Positions 1 to 8,549 of a stretch of 64,000 bases of DNA are shown piece by piece; position 1 is the first letter of the stretch; the number at the start of each line of letters is the position of its first letter. The position numbers and the translations under genes were made by a program. Below the pieces are notes generated by a model. That model was not told the origin of the DNA. It searched no databases and saw nothing but the letters and a program-made list of their open reading frames with translations. Source of the DNA: Robertmurraya korlensis (GTDB lineage Bacteria; Bacillota; Bacilli; Bacillales; Cytobacillaceae); contig NZ_JAMBNS010000004.1 in assembly GCF_023715225.1 (NCBI RefSeq), positions 281,881 through 345,880 on the forward strand, given 5' to 3'.

Positions 1-786
1 AACCAGTTAAGTTTGCTGCGCATGGTTACGGAAAAAATGGAAAAACGAGAGAAAATAGTGGGTATTGATTTTAATAATGAGGATGAACTTGGAGAGATTG
101 GGAAACAGATTGTTCACCTTTATAATTGGAATAATGATTTAACAAAAAGGTTATTTAAATCACAGATCAAGGAAAAGGAAGCAGAACTATTAGCCCTGCA
201 AAGCCACATTAATCCGCATTTTTTATATAATACGTTGAACACCGTTTATTGGATGGCAGAAAAGGCAAAAGCGAAACAAATAGCTAAAATTGCGATTAAC
301 TTGTCAAAAATCTTTAAACTTACCCTAAATGATGGAAATCATATTACCTCTGTAAAGAATGAAATAGAACAAGTTAAAAGTTATCTGGATATTCAAAATA
401 TTCGTTTTGACCATAAAATTCACTACTCATTTACGATTGAACCTGAAATCATGGAAGAAAGTATCATTAAATTGCTGTTACAGCCAATTGTAGAAAACGC
501 TGTTTACCATGGGTTGGAACATCAGGAAAGCGGTACTATTTTGATTGAAGGCACAAAGGTCGAGAAAGGTTTACTTTTCATTATTCGTGATACAGGAAAG
601 GGATTTGACATGAATGCAGTAGATATTAACAAAAATGGTTATGCTTTAAAAAATATTAATGAACGATTGAAAATTTATTATGGAAAAGAATATGGATTAA
701 AGATTGAAAGTGATATAGGAAAGGGAACTACTGTTTATCTTAAGGTTGGCCTAAGGAATGACGAAATCATCCATGACAATTTTTAA
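1..786 (+). CDS. Sensor histidine kinase, YesM type (5' end outside window)
   Basis: The reading frame is open to base 1, so the extracellular sensor and membrane segments lie upstream of the window. What remains is the end of a HAMP-like linker, a His_kinase region with the motif NPHFLYNTLN (phospho-acceptor His about 69 residues after the TTG at base 13), and a HATPase_c domain with N-box QPIVENAVYHG and G-box DTGKGF. These are hallmarks of the YesM/LytS-type kinases that pair with AraC-type regulators. It is expected to be membrane-bound and to autophosphorylate in response to an unknown, often carbohydrate-related, signal. The next gene starts 13 bases downstream and is the obvious partner. 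Its target is not visible here. Confidence 0.93.
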   Translation, partial: NQLSLLRMVTEKMEKREKIVGIDFNNEDELGEIGKQIVHLYNWNNDLTKRLFKSQIKEKEAELLALQSHINPHFLYNTLNTVYWMAEKAKAKQIAKIAINLSKIFKLTLNDGNHITSVKNEIEQVKSYLDIQNIRFDHKIHYSFTIEPEIMEESIIKLLLQPIVENAVYHGLEHQESGTILIEGTKVEKGLLFIIRDTGKGFDMNAVDINKNGYALKNINERLKIYYGKEYGLKIESDIGKGTTVYLKVGLRNDEIIHDNF

Positions 787-799
787 GGAGTTTTCTATT

Positions 800-2344
800 A
801 TGTATAAACTTTTAATTGTTGATGATGAAAAAATTGTAATTGAAGGTTTAAAATCAGCAGTTAACTGGCAGGAGCATCAGATTGAAATTGTAGGATCTGC
901 ATCAGATGGAGAAGAAGCACTTAAAGAAATCATGAATAAAGAGCCTGACATTGTCTTAGTAGATATAAGAATGCCTAAATTAAATGGATTGGATTTAATT
1001 CAAGAAACAAAGGCTCTTAATCTTGATACTGTTTTTATCATTATAAGCGGTTATTCAAAGTTTGATTACGCCAAAAGGGCTGTTCAACTCGAGGCTATCG
1101 ACTATCTAGTTAAACCTATTGAAGTAGAAGAAATTGTTCATTCTATTAAAAAGGCCATTTTAAAAATAGAAAAGATAAAAAATGAAAAACAAGCAACTGT
1201 GCAGATTAATGAATATCAAATGGCTTTAGAAGAAAAGCGTGTCCTTGATTACATTTTAGGCCAAAGATTTGTTGTGCCGGAAAAGGACCAAAAGCTACAA
1301 AGTTTTTCTTTTTTTAACATCGGATTGAAGGGGTTTGACTGGGATGATTCAAATAACATTGAGAAAATTCAAGCTTCCTTAGAGAGTTTAAAAAGCCTAT
1401 TGGAAAACAGGAAGATACAGAACTTTGTCTATACGATTGATAGTGAAATCGTCATCATGATTTCAAATGCTGGTTCAGAGCTAGGGAATGACTTGGTTCA
1501 GGATCTTGTGTCATTGCTCTTTCATGATATGAACATAAGACCGATGGTTGGAGTAAGTAATATCTATGTAACTATTTCGGACATAAAGAAAGCCTATAGT
1601 GAAGCAAAAGAAGCGTTGAAAAATGGTCTTTTTTCAAACCAGTTAATTACCTATTATAAAGAATTAGAAACGTTCAATCATTCCTTTGGTAATCGTATTA
1701 TTGAAAAAATTGATACATTTTTTAATGGAAAAGGCCCAAACCTTCTTAGCAACATGAATCTTTTCATTGACAAAGTTTTTCTCGATTGTCAAAAGAGTAG
1801 CCTCCCCCCAGAAAAAACAAAATACGTCTGTTTTAAAATCGTTAATCATTTCTTGGAATATATCGAAAGTGAATATGAAATAAATAAAAGTGGCGGCGAC
1901 CGATATTTAGTTTACCAAGAATTAAATCCACTGCAGTCTTTTGAAGAAATCAGAGTTTGGCTAGAACAATTTATTGGGCAATTCACTGCTAATTTAAATG
2001 AAAATCACGTGTCATATAATGAAAAATTAATCATCGATTTAAAAAGTTTCATTAATGCTAATTATAAAGAACCAATTGTCTTAGATGATTTAGGCAAGCT
2101 ATTCCATAAGAACCCTGCCTACCTTTGTAACTTGTTTTCTAAGGCAGTTGGCAGCACCATCTTTGAATATATTACAAAGGTCAGATTAAATAATGCCAAA
2201 AAACTGTTAAGAACCACCAATTTAAAGGTATCCGAGATTTGTAAACAGGTAGGCTACGAAAATCAAAAATACTTTAATCAAGTATTCAAGAAAAATATCG
2301 GAACAACCCCAGGTATCTATCGTTCACAGCACATACTAAAGTAA
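800..2344 (+). CDS. Response regulator with AraC DNA-binding domain, YesN type
   Basis: A 514-residue cytoplasmic transcription factor. It has an N-terminal receiver (acidic pocket VDDE, phosphorylation site Asp55 in VLVDIRMPK, Lys105 in LVKP), a long middle region typical of YesN proteins, and a C-terminal AraC helix-turn-helix of about 100 residues (roughly 415-514). I place the start at ATG 800, not the in-frame codons further upstream, because AAGGAG lies at 785-790 and the receiver begins directly after it. The kinase stop codon at 784-786 touches this RBS, so the two genes are co-transcribed and probably translationally coupled. It probably activates a sugar-uptake or polysaccharide-use operon outside the window. 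Confidence 0.94.
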   Translation: MYKLLIVDDEKIVIEGLKSAVNWQEHQIEIVGSASDGEEALKEIMNKEPDIVLVDIRMPKLNGLDLIQETKALNLDTVFIIISGYSKFDYAKRAVQLEAIDYLVKPIEVEEIVHSIKKAILKIEKIKNEKQATVQINEYQMALEEKRVLDYILGQRFVVPEKDQKLQSFSFFNIGLKGFDWDDSNNIEKIQASLESLKSLLENRKIQNFVYTIDSEIVIMISNAGSELGNDLVQDLVSLLFHDMNIRPMVGVSNIYVTISDIKKAYSEAKEALKNGLFSNQLITYYKELETFNHSFGNRIIEKIDTFFNGKGPNLLSNMNLFIDKVFLDCQKSSLPPEKTKYVCFKIVNHFLEYIESEYEINKSGGDRYLVYQELNPLQSFEEIRVWLEQFIGQFTANLNENHVSYNEKLIIDLKSFINANYKEPIVLDDLGKLFHKNPAYLCNLFSKAVGSTIFEYITKVRLNNAKKLLRTTNLKVSEICKQVGYENQKYFNQVFKKNIGTTPGIYRSQHILK

Positions 2345-2373
2345 ATATTGGATGAGAGTAATTTGCTGGGGGA

Positions 2374-2395
2374 GAGCACATGAATTTATGTGCTC
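2374..2395. other. Perfect 8-bp hairpin downstream of the two-component genes
   Basis: GAGCACAT and ATGTGCTC form a perfect stem around a 6-base loop, 30 bases after the regulator stop. No T tract follows, so it is not a classic terminator. It may stabilise the mRNA 3' end or be an operator. The rest of 2396-2549 shows no gene. Confidence 0.4.
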
Positions 2396-2549
2396 GGACG
2401 AGTGTGTAGTTAGATGGTAAAGGAATAATTACCCACAGAGTTGCTTAGTTGAGAAGGAAATCAGTTGTAATGTTGATAAACCCACCAACATCTAATGTGT
2501 TGTCAATTACACTTCACGCACGTTGAAGGTGTTCCTAACCTAATATTAA

Positions 2550-2593
2550 AATAATAGAAAAGGGTACCCAGTAAAATCTTACTGAGGTACCCC
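2550..2593 (-). terminator. Rho-independent terminator of the ABC-F gene
   Basis: A long stem (2562-2574 pairing with 2580-2592, core GGGTACC/GGTACCC) is followed, reading the minus strand, by TTTTCTATTATTTTA. It sits 12 bases past the stop of the ABC-F gene. Confidence 0.8.
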
Positions 2594-2604
2594 TTCATCT
2601 GTAT

Positions 2605-4158
2605 TTAAAACACTTTCGTAGTCCAATCCTCACAATTCCAAATATCAGTCGCAATTTCACGATAGAAATCAGGTTCATGTGATACCATCAAGATACTTCC
2701 GCGATATGCCTTTAACGCACGCTTCAATTCTTCTTTTGCGTCCACATCCAAGTGATTGGTAGGTTCGTCTAGAATTAATAAATTCGTTTCTGTGTTTAGA
2801 ATTTTACACAATCGAACCTTGGCTTTTTCGCCACCAGAAAGGACTTCGATTTTACTTTCAATATGTTTTGTCGTTAATCCACATTTTGCAAGAGCAGCAC
2901 GGACTTCAGCCTGATTCATACTTGGGAACTCGCTCCAAATCTCTTCAATACAAGTGTTGTAGTTGGACTGTTTAACTTCCTGCTCGAAGTACCCGATGTA
3001 TTGATACTCACCACGTTCCACTTTACCCTCAAGCGGATTAATCAACCCAAGAATACTTTTTAAAAGAGTAGACTTCCCAATACCGTTTGCACCCACGAAT
3101 GCAATTTTTTGTCCGCGTTCCATTTTTAAATTCAGCTGGCGAGAAAGTGGTTCATTGTAACCAATAACCAAATCTTCAGCCTCGAAAATCCAACGACTAG
3201 AAGCACGAGCTTCTTTGAAAATAAACTCTGGTTTCGGCTTCTCTTTACCCAATTCAATAACTTCCATTTTGTCGAGCTTCTTTTGACGAGACATCGCCAT
3301 ATTACGGGTCGCAACACTTGCCTTGTTACGAGCAACAAAATCCTTTAAATCAGCAATTTCTTGTTGTTGACGCTTGTAAGCAGACTCTAGCTGTTGCTTC
3401 TTCATTTCATATATTTTTAAGAAGTTATCATAATCACCAACATAGCGGTTCAACTCTTGATTTTCCATGTGATAGATCAAGTTAACCACATTGTTCAAGA
3501 ATGGAATATCATGTGAAATCAAGATAAATGCATTCTCATATTCCTGTAAATAGCGCTTCAACCATTCGATATGCTGTTCATCCAAATAGTTCGTAGGCTC
3601 GTCTAGTAATAGGATTTCAGGTTTTTCTAGTAAAAGCTTAGCTAGCAACACTTTCGTTCGTTGCCCGCCACTAAGATCATCAACATCTCGATCGAGTCCA
3701 ACAGCGTCTAACCCTAGACCACGAGCCACTTCCTCAACTTTTGAATTAATTTGATAGAAATCATTACTATCTAACGTTTCTTGTAGCTCTCCAACTTCTG
3801 CAAGTAATGCATCGATATCGGCGCCTTCATCACCCATTTTTGCATAAAGTTCATTAATCTCTGCTTCAGCATCAAAAAGATATTGAAAAGCAGTACTCAA
3901 AGCGTCACGCATTGTAGTCCCTTTTTGAAGTACAGCATGCTGATCTAGATAACCAACACGAACTTTTCGTGACCACTCCACTTTTCCTTCGTCGGGTTGT
4001 AACTTCCCAGTAACAATATTCATGAAAGTAGACTTACCTTCACCATTTGCGCCAACTAATCCAACATGTTCGCCTTTTAATAGTCGAAAAGACACATCAT
4101 TAAAGATTGCACGATCACCAAAACCATGACTTAAATTTTGTACGTTTAATACGCTCAT
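2605..4158 (-). CDS. ABC-F family ATPase (YfmM-like)
   Basis: A 517-residue soluble protein with two tandem ABC domains and no membrane segments. Domain 1 has Walker A GANGEGKST (36-44), signature LSGGQ (162-166) and Walker B EILLLDEPTNYLD. Domain 2 has GANGIGKST (356-364), LSGGE (440-444) and LLILDEPTNHLD. The linker (about 245-305) is rich in Lys/Gln/Arg, as expected for the interdomain arm that reaches into the ribosomal E site. ABC-F proteins relieve stalled ribosomes or protect them from antibiotics. The length fits the B. subtilis YfmM branch better than Vga/Msr resistance proteins, so a housekeeping translation role is more likely than resistance. The RBS is AAGGGG upstream of the ATG. 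It is monocistronic. Confidence 0.93.
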   Translation of the reverse strand: MSVLNVQNLSHGFGDRAIFNDVSFRLLKGEHVGLVGANGEGKSTFMNIVTGKLQPDEGKVEWSRKVRVGYLDQHAVLQKGTTMRDALSTAFQYLFDAEAEINELYAKMGDEGADIDALLAEVGELQETLDSNDFYQINSKVEEVARGLGLDAVGLDRDVDDLSGGQRTKVLLAKLLLEKPEILLLDEPTNYLDEQHIEWLKRYLQEYENAFILISHDIPFLNNVVNLIYHMENQELNRYVGDYDNFLKIYEMKKQQLESAYKRQQQEIADLKDFVARNKASVATRNMAMSRQKKLDKMEVIELGKEKPKPEFIFKEARASSRWIFEAEDLVIGYNEPLSRQLNLKMERGQKIAFVGANGIGKSTLLKSILGLINPLEGKVERGEYQYIGYFEQEVKQSNYNTCIEEIWSEFPSMNQAEVRAALAKCGLTTKHIESKIEVLSGGEKAKVRLCKILNTETNLLILDEPTNHLDVDAKEELKRALKAYRGSILMVSHEPDFYREIATDIWNCEDWTTKVF

Positions 4159-4541
4159 TTTTTTAACCCCTTATCTAATGTCACATGAAGATATCTTACT
4201 AGATTTAGACTAGATTTTCTATCTTGAATTTTTTTATTTGCAAAATGTAATCCGATTATTGGGCTAAATTGAGTCTGCCTCTTCATTATTAAATGAGGGC
4301 ATTTAATTATATTTACTTTAGCGTAATAAATTGGGTTAGAGACGGAAGGATTTTAAAAAACAATGTAACTCATCAACATCCCAAGGAGCCAAGCTCTATA
4401 GGAAGTTCATACTCTCTTTAAATTTCATTAACATATTTCCCTATTATGTTTCGGTGAAAATTCGTCTCCTAATGGATTAAAATTAACTTTAAAGCTACAG
4501 CTACAAAAAATCTGGAATTTGGGTGATTATTGCTTTTAAAT
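4159..4541. other. 383-bp intergenic region without a recognised gene
   Basis: It holds the 5' region of the ABC-F gene (minus strand) and the 3' flank of the split permease. It is A+T rich. I see no convincing ORF, riboswitch or strong terminator. Confidence 0.5.
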
Positions 4542-5069
4542 CTAGACTTCCTTTGTTATATCATACTTTATCAACTTTTGTTTGCTATAAATTTTTTCAA
4601 AAAGAATGCCTGTTAAGTAGTAAAAAACGAGGCCAAAACAAATGTGAATTAGTGTAAATTTTGAACCAAATGAAGTGAGTTCATAGACTAGAACTGGTAA
4701 TTTCACTGTTGACCAAGCACCTAAGAAAAACACTATATAGCGGACACTGGCTCCTTTTTTCAATAAGAGTACTGCAATTGGAAAGGCAATATAAAGAGGG
4801 CCTGCAGCTACCGTTGCTAATAATAAGGTGAAGAATACACCATATATACCTGATTTTTCACCCATATATTGAATAAGTGATTCTTTCTTTACCCACTGAT
4901 CTAATAATCCCACTAATATGAATATAGGAGGAAGGAGGAATAACATATCCAAGATACTTTTACCAGTTATCTGAATGGTTTTCATAGCTATAGATTGATT
5001 TATAAATGCAATAATAAGAAGTCCTAATAATAAAATGAAAAAGAACCGATATCTTTTTAGCTTTTTCAT
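4542..5069 (-). CDS. Permease half-protein, second gene (ArsP/DUF318-like)
   Basis: A 175-residue integral membrane protein beginning MKKLKRYRFFF, with about four to five hydrophobic helices. The pattern of ILDMLFLLPPIFILVGLLDQWV followed by a Gly-rich PLYIAFPIA helix resembles the C-terminal half of the UPF0718/ArsP-type permeases. Its ATG overlaps the TGA of the upstream permease gene (ATGA), so the two halves are translationally coupled and probably assemble into one transporter. I reject the longer in-frame extension upstream because it is antisense-like and lies over the first half gene. The substrate is unknown; arsenicals, metals or small organics are possible for the family. (Motif wording: key segments at residues 35-60 and 85-100.). 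Confidence 0.75.
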   Translation of the reverse strand: MKKLKRYRFFFILLLGLLIIAFINQSIAMKTIQITGKSILDMLFLLPPIFILVGLLDQWVKKESLIQYMGEKSGIYGVFFTLLLATVAAGPLYIAFPIAVLLLKKGASVRYIVFFLGAWSTVKLPVLVYELTSFGSKFTLIHICFGLVFYYLTGILFEKIYSKQKLIKYDITKEV

Positions 5070-5548
5070 GTCATTACCACCCCAATAATCAATGCAAATA
5101 TAAGAGACATTATTATGGCAGAAATATTTCGAGCATAAGCAAAACTTCTTCCAAAAGTTTTTTGTTCCATAGATAAAGTTACAAGGCCTACAGACATCAT
5201 TGTTGACATTAATACGGCTACTTGTGGAAGAGCAGCACCATGTTGAATGATGGTATGTCCAAGAGGAAAGACAATAAAGCTTGGAACTAAAGCTATTGAG
5301 CCAATGATTGTTGAGTAAATGATACCTAGTAAGCCGGAACTTTCGCCAATAATGGATGAAATAAGAGACGGTGTCAATAAGGATAATGCTAGCCCAATGA
5401 AAAACATAATGGCTAATAAATCCGGTAAAACATTGTGAAACATCTTCCATGAATTTAAAATGGCTTCCTTTGTTTTATGTTTGTCTTTTATGAAGGAAAC
5501 ACCAAAATAAATAGTCGCAATAGTATAGAGGATAATTCCACTAATCAT
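5066..5548 (-). CDS. Permease half-protein, first gene (ArsP/DUF318-like)
   Basis: A 160-residue membrane protein starting MISGIILYTIA, with several hydrophobic helices and the short motif VPSFIVFPLG, similar in layout to the N-terminal half of ArsP/DUF318 permeases. The start at 5548 is chosen because AAGGAA lies a few bases upstream; the longer TTG start at 5581 has no RBS. It overlaps the end of the PadR gene by 8 bases and the second half-permease by 4, so padR and both halves form one tight operon. Most relatives I remember are single ~300-residue proteins, so the split itself is unusual. The function is inferred only from topology. Confidence 0.72.
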   Translation of the reverse strand: MISGIILYTIATIYFGVSFIKDKHKTKEAILNSWKMFHNVLPDLLAIMFFIGLALSLLTPSLISSIIGESSGLLGIIYSTIIGSIALVPSFIVFPLGHTIIQHGAALPQVAVLMSTMMSVGLVTLSMEQKTFGRSFAYARNISAIIMSLIFALIIGVVMT

Positions 5549-5882
5549 TATTTTTTTCCTTGCATTCTTTATATCTTTCAAGGAAAAACGATAAATTTTT
5601 AATTTTAACTTCGATATCTAGTTGAAACTCCTCTAATTTCCTTTTACCAACTACGGTGATTTTGTACATCCTTATCGGTTTATCTCGATCAGATGCATAC
5701 AGATAAGACTCTACAGCACCTTCTTCCTCTAATTTTTTTAATGTACGATATAATATGGAACTGTCAATTGGATTGATGGGAAGCTCTTCCTCACACTTTT
5801 GAAGGAGTTTCCCTCCATAGTTATCTCCCTCTGTTAAAAACAGCAATAGGAATGCACCTGTATGTCTCCCTGTATGTTTCAT
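5541..5882 (-). CDS. PadR-family transcriptional regulator
   Basis: A 113-residue winged-helix regulator beginning MKHTGRHTGAFLLLFL, with the PadR recognition-helix region (PIDSSILYRTLKKLEEEGAVES) and a basic wing followed by a C-terminal helix for dimerisation. The start at 5882 has GGAGGT nine bases upstream; the TTG start 27 bases earlier is weaker. It leads the operon with the split permease and presumably represses it until an effector binds. A perfect 12-bp inverted repeat lies just upstream (5916-5953) and is the likely operator. Key residues are at about 45-65. Confidence 0.9.
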   Translation of the reverse strand: MKHTGRHTGAFLLLFLTEGDNYGGKLLQKCEEELPINPIDSSILYRTLKKLEEEGAVESYLYASDRDKPIRMYKITVVGKRKLEEFQLDIEVKIKNLSFFLERYKECKEKNND

Positions 5883-5915
5883 AAGTAAATAACCTCCATT
5901 TTTTACCAATGATAT

Positions 5916-5953
5916 ATTACTGTTAATAACAGTATGCTGTCATTAACAGTAAT
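5916..5953 (-). promoter_or_regulatory. PadR operator: perfect 12-bp inverted repeat
   Basis: ATTACTGTTAAT (5916-5927) and ATTAACAGTAAT (5942-5953) are exact reverse complements separated by 14 bases. The spacer itself contains ACAG...CTGT. It lies 33 bases upstream of the PadR start, where an autorepressor would block the promoter. Confidence 0.7.
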
Positions 5954-6127
5954 GTGTCAATTTTTTTTCTTTGTGATAATAAAAAAAGTATGTGAAGGAA
6001 TAAAGGGGGCGGTTCTTCTGGATGTTATTCAACTGATTGAAGATGTTTCAGTTCAAATGGGGGATATTCAGGCGGCTAGTAATGAATAACGGTATACGGA
6101 GTGTATCATAACTATGAGAGTGACTAG

Positions 6128-6370
6128 AAAGGAGATTATTCTTTAAGTATCATCATTGAAGATAATAACAGTGAACCTTTATTGGAATTACCAAAGCACA
6201 CAAAATATGAAATCTTCAAAGTAGATAGAGGAGATGCTCAAGGGGTTGTAAACACTTGGAGGAAAATATGGGAGCGTGAAAATGCTGGTACATTGGCTAG
6301 GGCATACTCCTATGATTTTGAGAAATATGACCCTGATGGTGAAATTGAGATTTACATAGCATTAAAATAG
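6128..6370 (+). pseudogene. Effector-binding (GyrI-like/AraC_E_bind) domain, C-terminal fragment
   Basis: The frame from 6128 is open but has no start codon. It encodes about 80 residues ending with TWRKIWERENAG, a DFEKYDP segment and EIEIYIALK, which is the characteristic end of GyrI-like/AraC effector-binding domains. The N-terminal half of the domain and any DNA-binding domain are missing. A short ORF in another frame just upstream stops at 6145, consistent with a frameshift or deletion. It is a decayed remnant and probably not translated, although a TTG at 6182 could initiate a 62-residue peptide. An intact gene of this family lies at 58458. Confidence 0.65.
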
Positions 6371-6383
6371 CTTAAATTTATTC

Positions 6384-6424
6384 AATAAAAGGGGCATTCC
6401 TTTAAGATGTTCCTTTTATTTATT
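6384..6424 (+). terminator. Probable terminator after the effector-binding remnant
   Basis: AATAAAAGG (6384-6392) pairs with CCTTTTATT (6412-6420), with further GCAT/ATGT pairing inside. The 3' arm is itself T-rich. Confidence 0.5.
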
Positions 6425-6653
6425 GAGGGAGTTTAGTTTCACAAAACTTATTGATCAGCCTATAAATTAACAAACGCAAAAAATTAATTGACTCAATGCG
6501 TTCGTAACTAAATAGTCGCCTGTTTGGTTTGCGAATTCCTAGAATAATCACATGTCTGGCTAAAGTCTAAGCTGTCAAATTTGATAAAACACCTTTGAAG
6601 TCGTAATAAGGGCTTTTTTGACAAAAAGTTTTATTGACAAGAGACGCTAATTG
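6425..6653. other. Intergenic stretch, nothing recognised
   Basis: No ORF or strong structure was seen before the PadR promoter region. A possible -35 TTGACA occurs near 6634, ahead of the operator cluster. Confidence 0.4.
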
Positions 6654-6725
6654 GTAATACTATATACTAGTAGTCAGTATTACTGAATATCTGTAATACC
6701 AAATACCTGTGTTACAGAGTACTGA
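6654..6725 (+). promoter_or_regulatory. PadR operator cluster upstream of padR-DUF1048
   Basis: GTAATAC (6654-6660) is inverted as GTATTAC (6677-6683), then repeated directly as GTAATACC (6693-6700). CTGAATATCTG sits between, and ACAGAGTA follows near 6714. A TTGACA lies about 20 bases upstream of the first copy, so these repeats overlap the likely promoter. A related motif set occurs before the ABC exporter genes at 7690-7745. Confidence 0.6.
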
Positions 6726-6759
6726 AAAAATATAAGTAAAATATAAATGGAGGTAGAGA

Positions 6760-7101
6760 ATGGAAAATATCACGGAAATGCTGAAAGGGGTGCTTGAAGG
6801 TTGTGTGCTTGAAATCATCAGCCGTGGAGAAACTTACGGATATGAAATTACACAACAGTTGCGAGAACTTGGCTTCACTGATGTGGTTGAAGGCACAGTT
6901 TATACGATTACCATGCGGCTTGAGAAAAACAATCTGGTGGACATCGAGAAAAAGCCATCCACTATGGGACCCCCGAGAAAATTTTACACACTCAACGCAG
7001 CAGGTCAAGAGCATCTTAAGATTTTTTGGCAAAAATGGGATTTCATCTCAAGTAAAATCAACGAACTTAAGACTAAAATAAATTCAAAAGGAGAGAAGTA
7101 A
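6760..7101 (+). CDS. PadR-family transcriptional regulator
   Basis: A 113-residue winged-helix protein. [14 protein letters not shown] and [13 protein letters not shown] are typical PadR helix 1-2 sequence. [18 protein letters not shown] is the recognition helix, and [11 protein letters not shown] is the wing. A C-terminal helix (about 85-113) would dimerise. PadR/LmrR-type regulators repress multidrug exporter operons, and here it precedes a DUF1048 protein and a DrrAB-type exporter. It is probably autoregulated through the repeat cluster at 6654-6725. The following gene begins one base after its stop codon. Confidence 0.93.
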   Translation: MENITEMLKGVLEGCVLEIISRGETYGYEITQQLRELGFTDVVEGTVYTITMRLEKNNLVDIEKKPSTMGPPRKFYTLNAAGQEHLKIFWQKWDFISSKINELKTKINSKGEK

Positions 7102-7102
7102 A

Positions 7103-7444
7103 ATGAATTTTTTTGAAAAAATTATCGGAAGTTTGGATGACAAGCGGGAATGGAGGGAGATGGAGGCACGTGCAAAGGCACTTCCAAGTGAGTACCGAAA
7201 CGCTTACAAAGCTATCCAAAAATATATGTGGACTGCTGGTGGTGGTCCCACCGACTGGAAGGCCAGCAGCCGTATCTTTGTTGGCATTCTCGACCTTTTC
7301 GAGGAAGGAGCTGCGGATGGCAAGAAAGTCACTGACCTTACGGGCGAGGACGTGGCAGCTTTCTGCGACGACTTGGTGAAGGATGAGCAAACTTGGAAGG
7401 ACAAATATCGCAAGAAGTTGAATGATTCGATTGGTCGTGGCTAA
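7103..7444 (+). CDS. DUF1048 family protein
   Basis: A 113-residue, Trp- and Lys-rich soluble protein of the DUF1048 family, whose typical core is a YKAIQKYMW segment near residue 36 and a [12 protein letters not shown] segment near residue 80. Members are small helical proteins of unknown function that nearly always lie between a padR gene and an ABC exporter, as here. GGAGAG precedes the ATG, and the gene is coupled to padR. A role as a cofactor or modulator of PadR is only inferred from this constant association. The base composition from here to 9299 is visibly richer in G+C than the flanks, hinting at acquisition from another lineage. Confidence 0.85.
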   Translation: MNFFEKIIGSLDDKREWREMEARAKALPSEYRNAYKAIQKYMWTAGGGPTDWKASSRIFVGILDLFEEGAADGKKVTDLTGEDVAAFCDDLVKDEQTWKDKYRKKLNDSIGRG

Positions 7445-7498
7445 CGGTGAATTCCAAGTGGAGTTTCGTCTAGCATCGACACTTAACCATGCAAAACC

Positions 7499-7617
7499 GT
7501 CACTGGGGAAGACTTGGCTTCCATACCGACGAACGAATGGCTACCGCTACAACCTATATCGACAATATGGGGGAAGATTTGAATCAGTGAATCATGAAGC
7601 AGTTGGAAAAAAGTAAA
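7499..7617 (+). pseudogene. Decayed second DUF1048 gene
   Basis: VTGEDLA is readable at 7499, the same motif as in the intact DUF1048 gene. After a one-base frame change the sequence continues as a DERMATATTYIDN segment and then EDLNQ, a TGA, and IMKQLEKSK. This matches the end of DUF1048 proteins (a TTYIDK...LNQSI pattern) with a frameshift and a single-base nonsense change (TCA to TGA). Related loci commonly have two DUF1048 genes in tandem; here only the tail of the second survives. It is not expected to make protein. Confidence 0.55.
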
Positions 7618-7634
7618 TTCAATAGATTATCTCG

Positions 7635-7691
7635 ACTGAATAGCTGGTTACCAATGAAATGTGCCACCTTCACTATTCAGTTATATTTTTA
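7635..7691 (+). terminator. Possible terminator between DUF1048 genes and ABC genes
   Basis: ACTGAATAG (7635-7643) pairs with CTATTCAGT (7673-7681), followed by TATATTTTTAA. The loop is long (29 bases), so strength is uncertain. Confidence 0.45.
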
Positions 7692-7745
7692 ACTAGGTAG
7701 TAAGTAATACAGAATATCAGTCAGACAGAGTAGTGGAATATAGTC
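7690..7745 (+). promoter_or_regulatory. Second PadR-type operator set before the ABC exporter
   Basis: GTAATACAGAATATC and ACAGAGTAG here closely match GTATTACTGAATATC and ACAGAGTAC upstream of padR. The shared motifs suggest the same PadR protein controls both transcription units. Confidence 0.55.
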
Positions 7746-7787
7746 AGTCTAGCAACTTGCTGCTCTTATGATAAGGAGGAAAAAAGT

Positions 7788-8549
7788 ATGAGTAATGCAG
7801 CGATTTCTGTAAAAGGGTTAAAAAAATCCTTTAAAGATAAGGAAGTCTTAAAGGGGGTGGATTTTGAGGTGCGGCGTGGCGAAATTTTCGCCCTACTGGG
7901 CTCAAATGGAGCAGGAAAGACGACGACGGTCAACATCCTCTCGACCCTGATGAAGCCCGATGGCGGCGAAGTCGGTATTTGCGGCTTTGACGTCCAGCGT
8001 CAACCAGATCATGTTCGCCAGAGCATTAGCCTGACAGGGCAGTTCGCAGCTTTAGACGGAATGCTCACAGGAAGGGAAAACCTGATGATGATAGCCAAGT
8101 TACGAGGAGTTTCCAATCCCGCTCAAGTCGCTGACAATCAGCTTGCAAGATTCAGCCTGACCGATTCGGGCAACCGCCGGGCGGATAAGTATTCCGGCGG
8201 GATGAAGCGCCGGCTTGACATCGCCATGAGCCTGATTGGGTCGCCAGAAGTGATTTTTCTCGACGAACCAACGACAGGGCTTGACCCCGAAGCGCGGATG
8301 GAAGTTTGGGATACCGTCAAGGAGCTTGCCGGCGGAGGCACGACCATCTTGCTGACAACCCAGTATCTGGAGGAAGCCGAACAGCTGGCTGACCATATTG
8401 CCATCCTACATGGTGGGAAAATCATCACAACAGGCACCCTTAAAGAACTCAAAGAGATGTTCCCGCCAGCGAAAGTGGAGTATATCGAGAAGCAGCCAAC
8501 ATTAGAGGAAATTTTCCTCGCGATCATCGGCAAAAAGGAGGAGATGTAA
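7788..8549 (+). CDS. ABC exporter ATP-binding protein, DrrA-like
   Basis: A 253-residue ATPase with Walker A GSNGAGKTT (38-46), Q-loop region near 84, signature YSGGM (135-139), Walker B VIFLDE (155-160) and an H-loop region replaced by LLTTQYLEEAE. The latter is characteristic of the DrrA/daunorubicin-resistance branch, where Gln replaces the usual His. It powers the ABC-2 permease encoded immediately downstream, to export drugs or toxic lipophilic compounds. AAGGAGG lies before the ATG. It is G+C rich compared with the surrounding genome, and regulation by the upstream PadR protein is likely. Confidence 0.92.
   Translation: MSNAAISVKGLKKSFKDKEVLKGVDFEVRRGEIFALLGSNGAGKTTTVNILSTLMKPDGGEVGICGFDVQRQPDHVRQSISLTGQFAALDGMLTGRENLMMIAKLRGVSNPAQVADNQLARFSLTDSGNRRADKYSGGMKRRLDIAMSLIGSPEVIFLDEPTTGLDPEARMEVWDTVKELAGGGTTILLTTQYLEEAEQLADHIAILHGGKIITTGTLKELKEMFPPAKVEYIEKQPTLEEIFLAIIGKKEEM

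Noticed and set aside
5070..5450. N-terminal extension of the second half-permease
   Set aside because: The extension lies over the first half-permease in another frame and has a His/Cys/Trp-rich nonsense composition; the ATGA-coupled start at 5069 explains the gene.
6021..6089. 22-codon frame DVIQLIEDVSVQMGDIQAAS resembling the signalling region of chemotaxis receptors
   Set aside because: Too short and without start or flanking similarity; the match could be chance.
7422..7616. 64-codon plus-strand ORF after DUF1048
   Set aside because: Its translation resembles nothing, while the other two frames give DUF1048-like sequence; treated as a by-product of the pseudogene.
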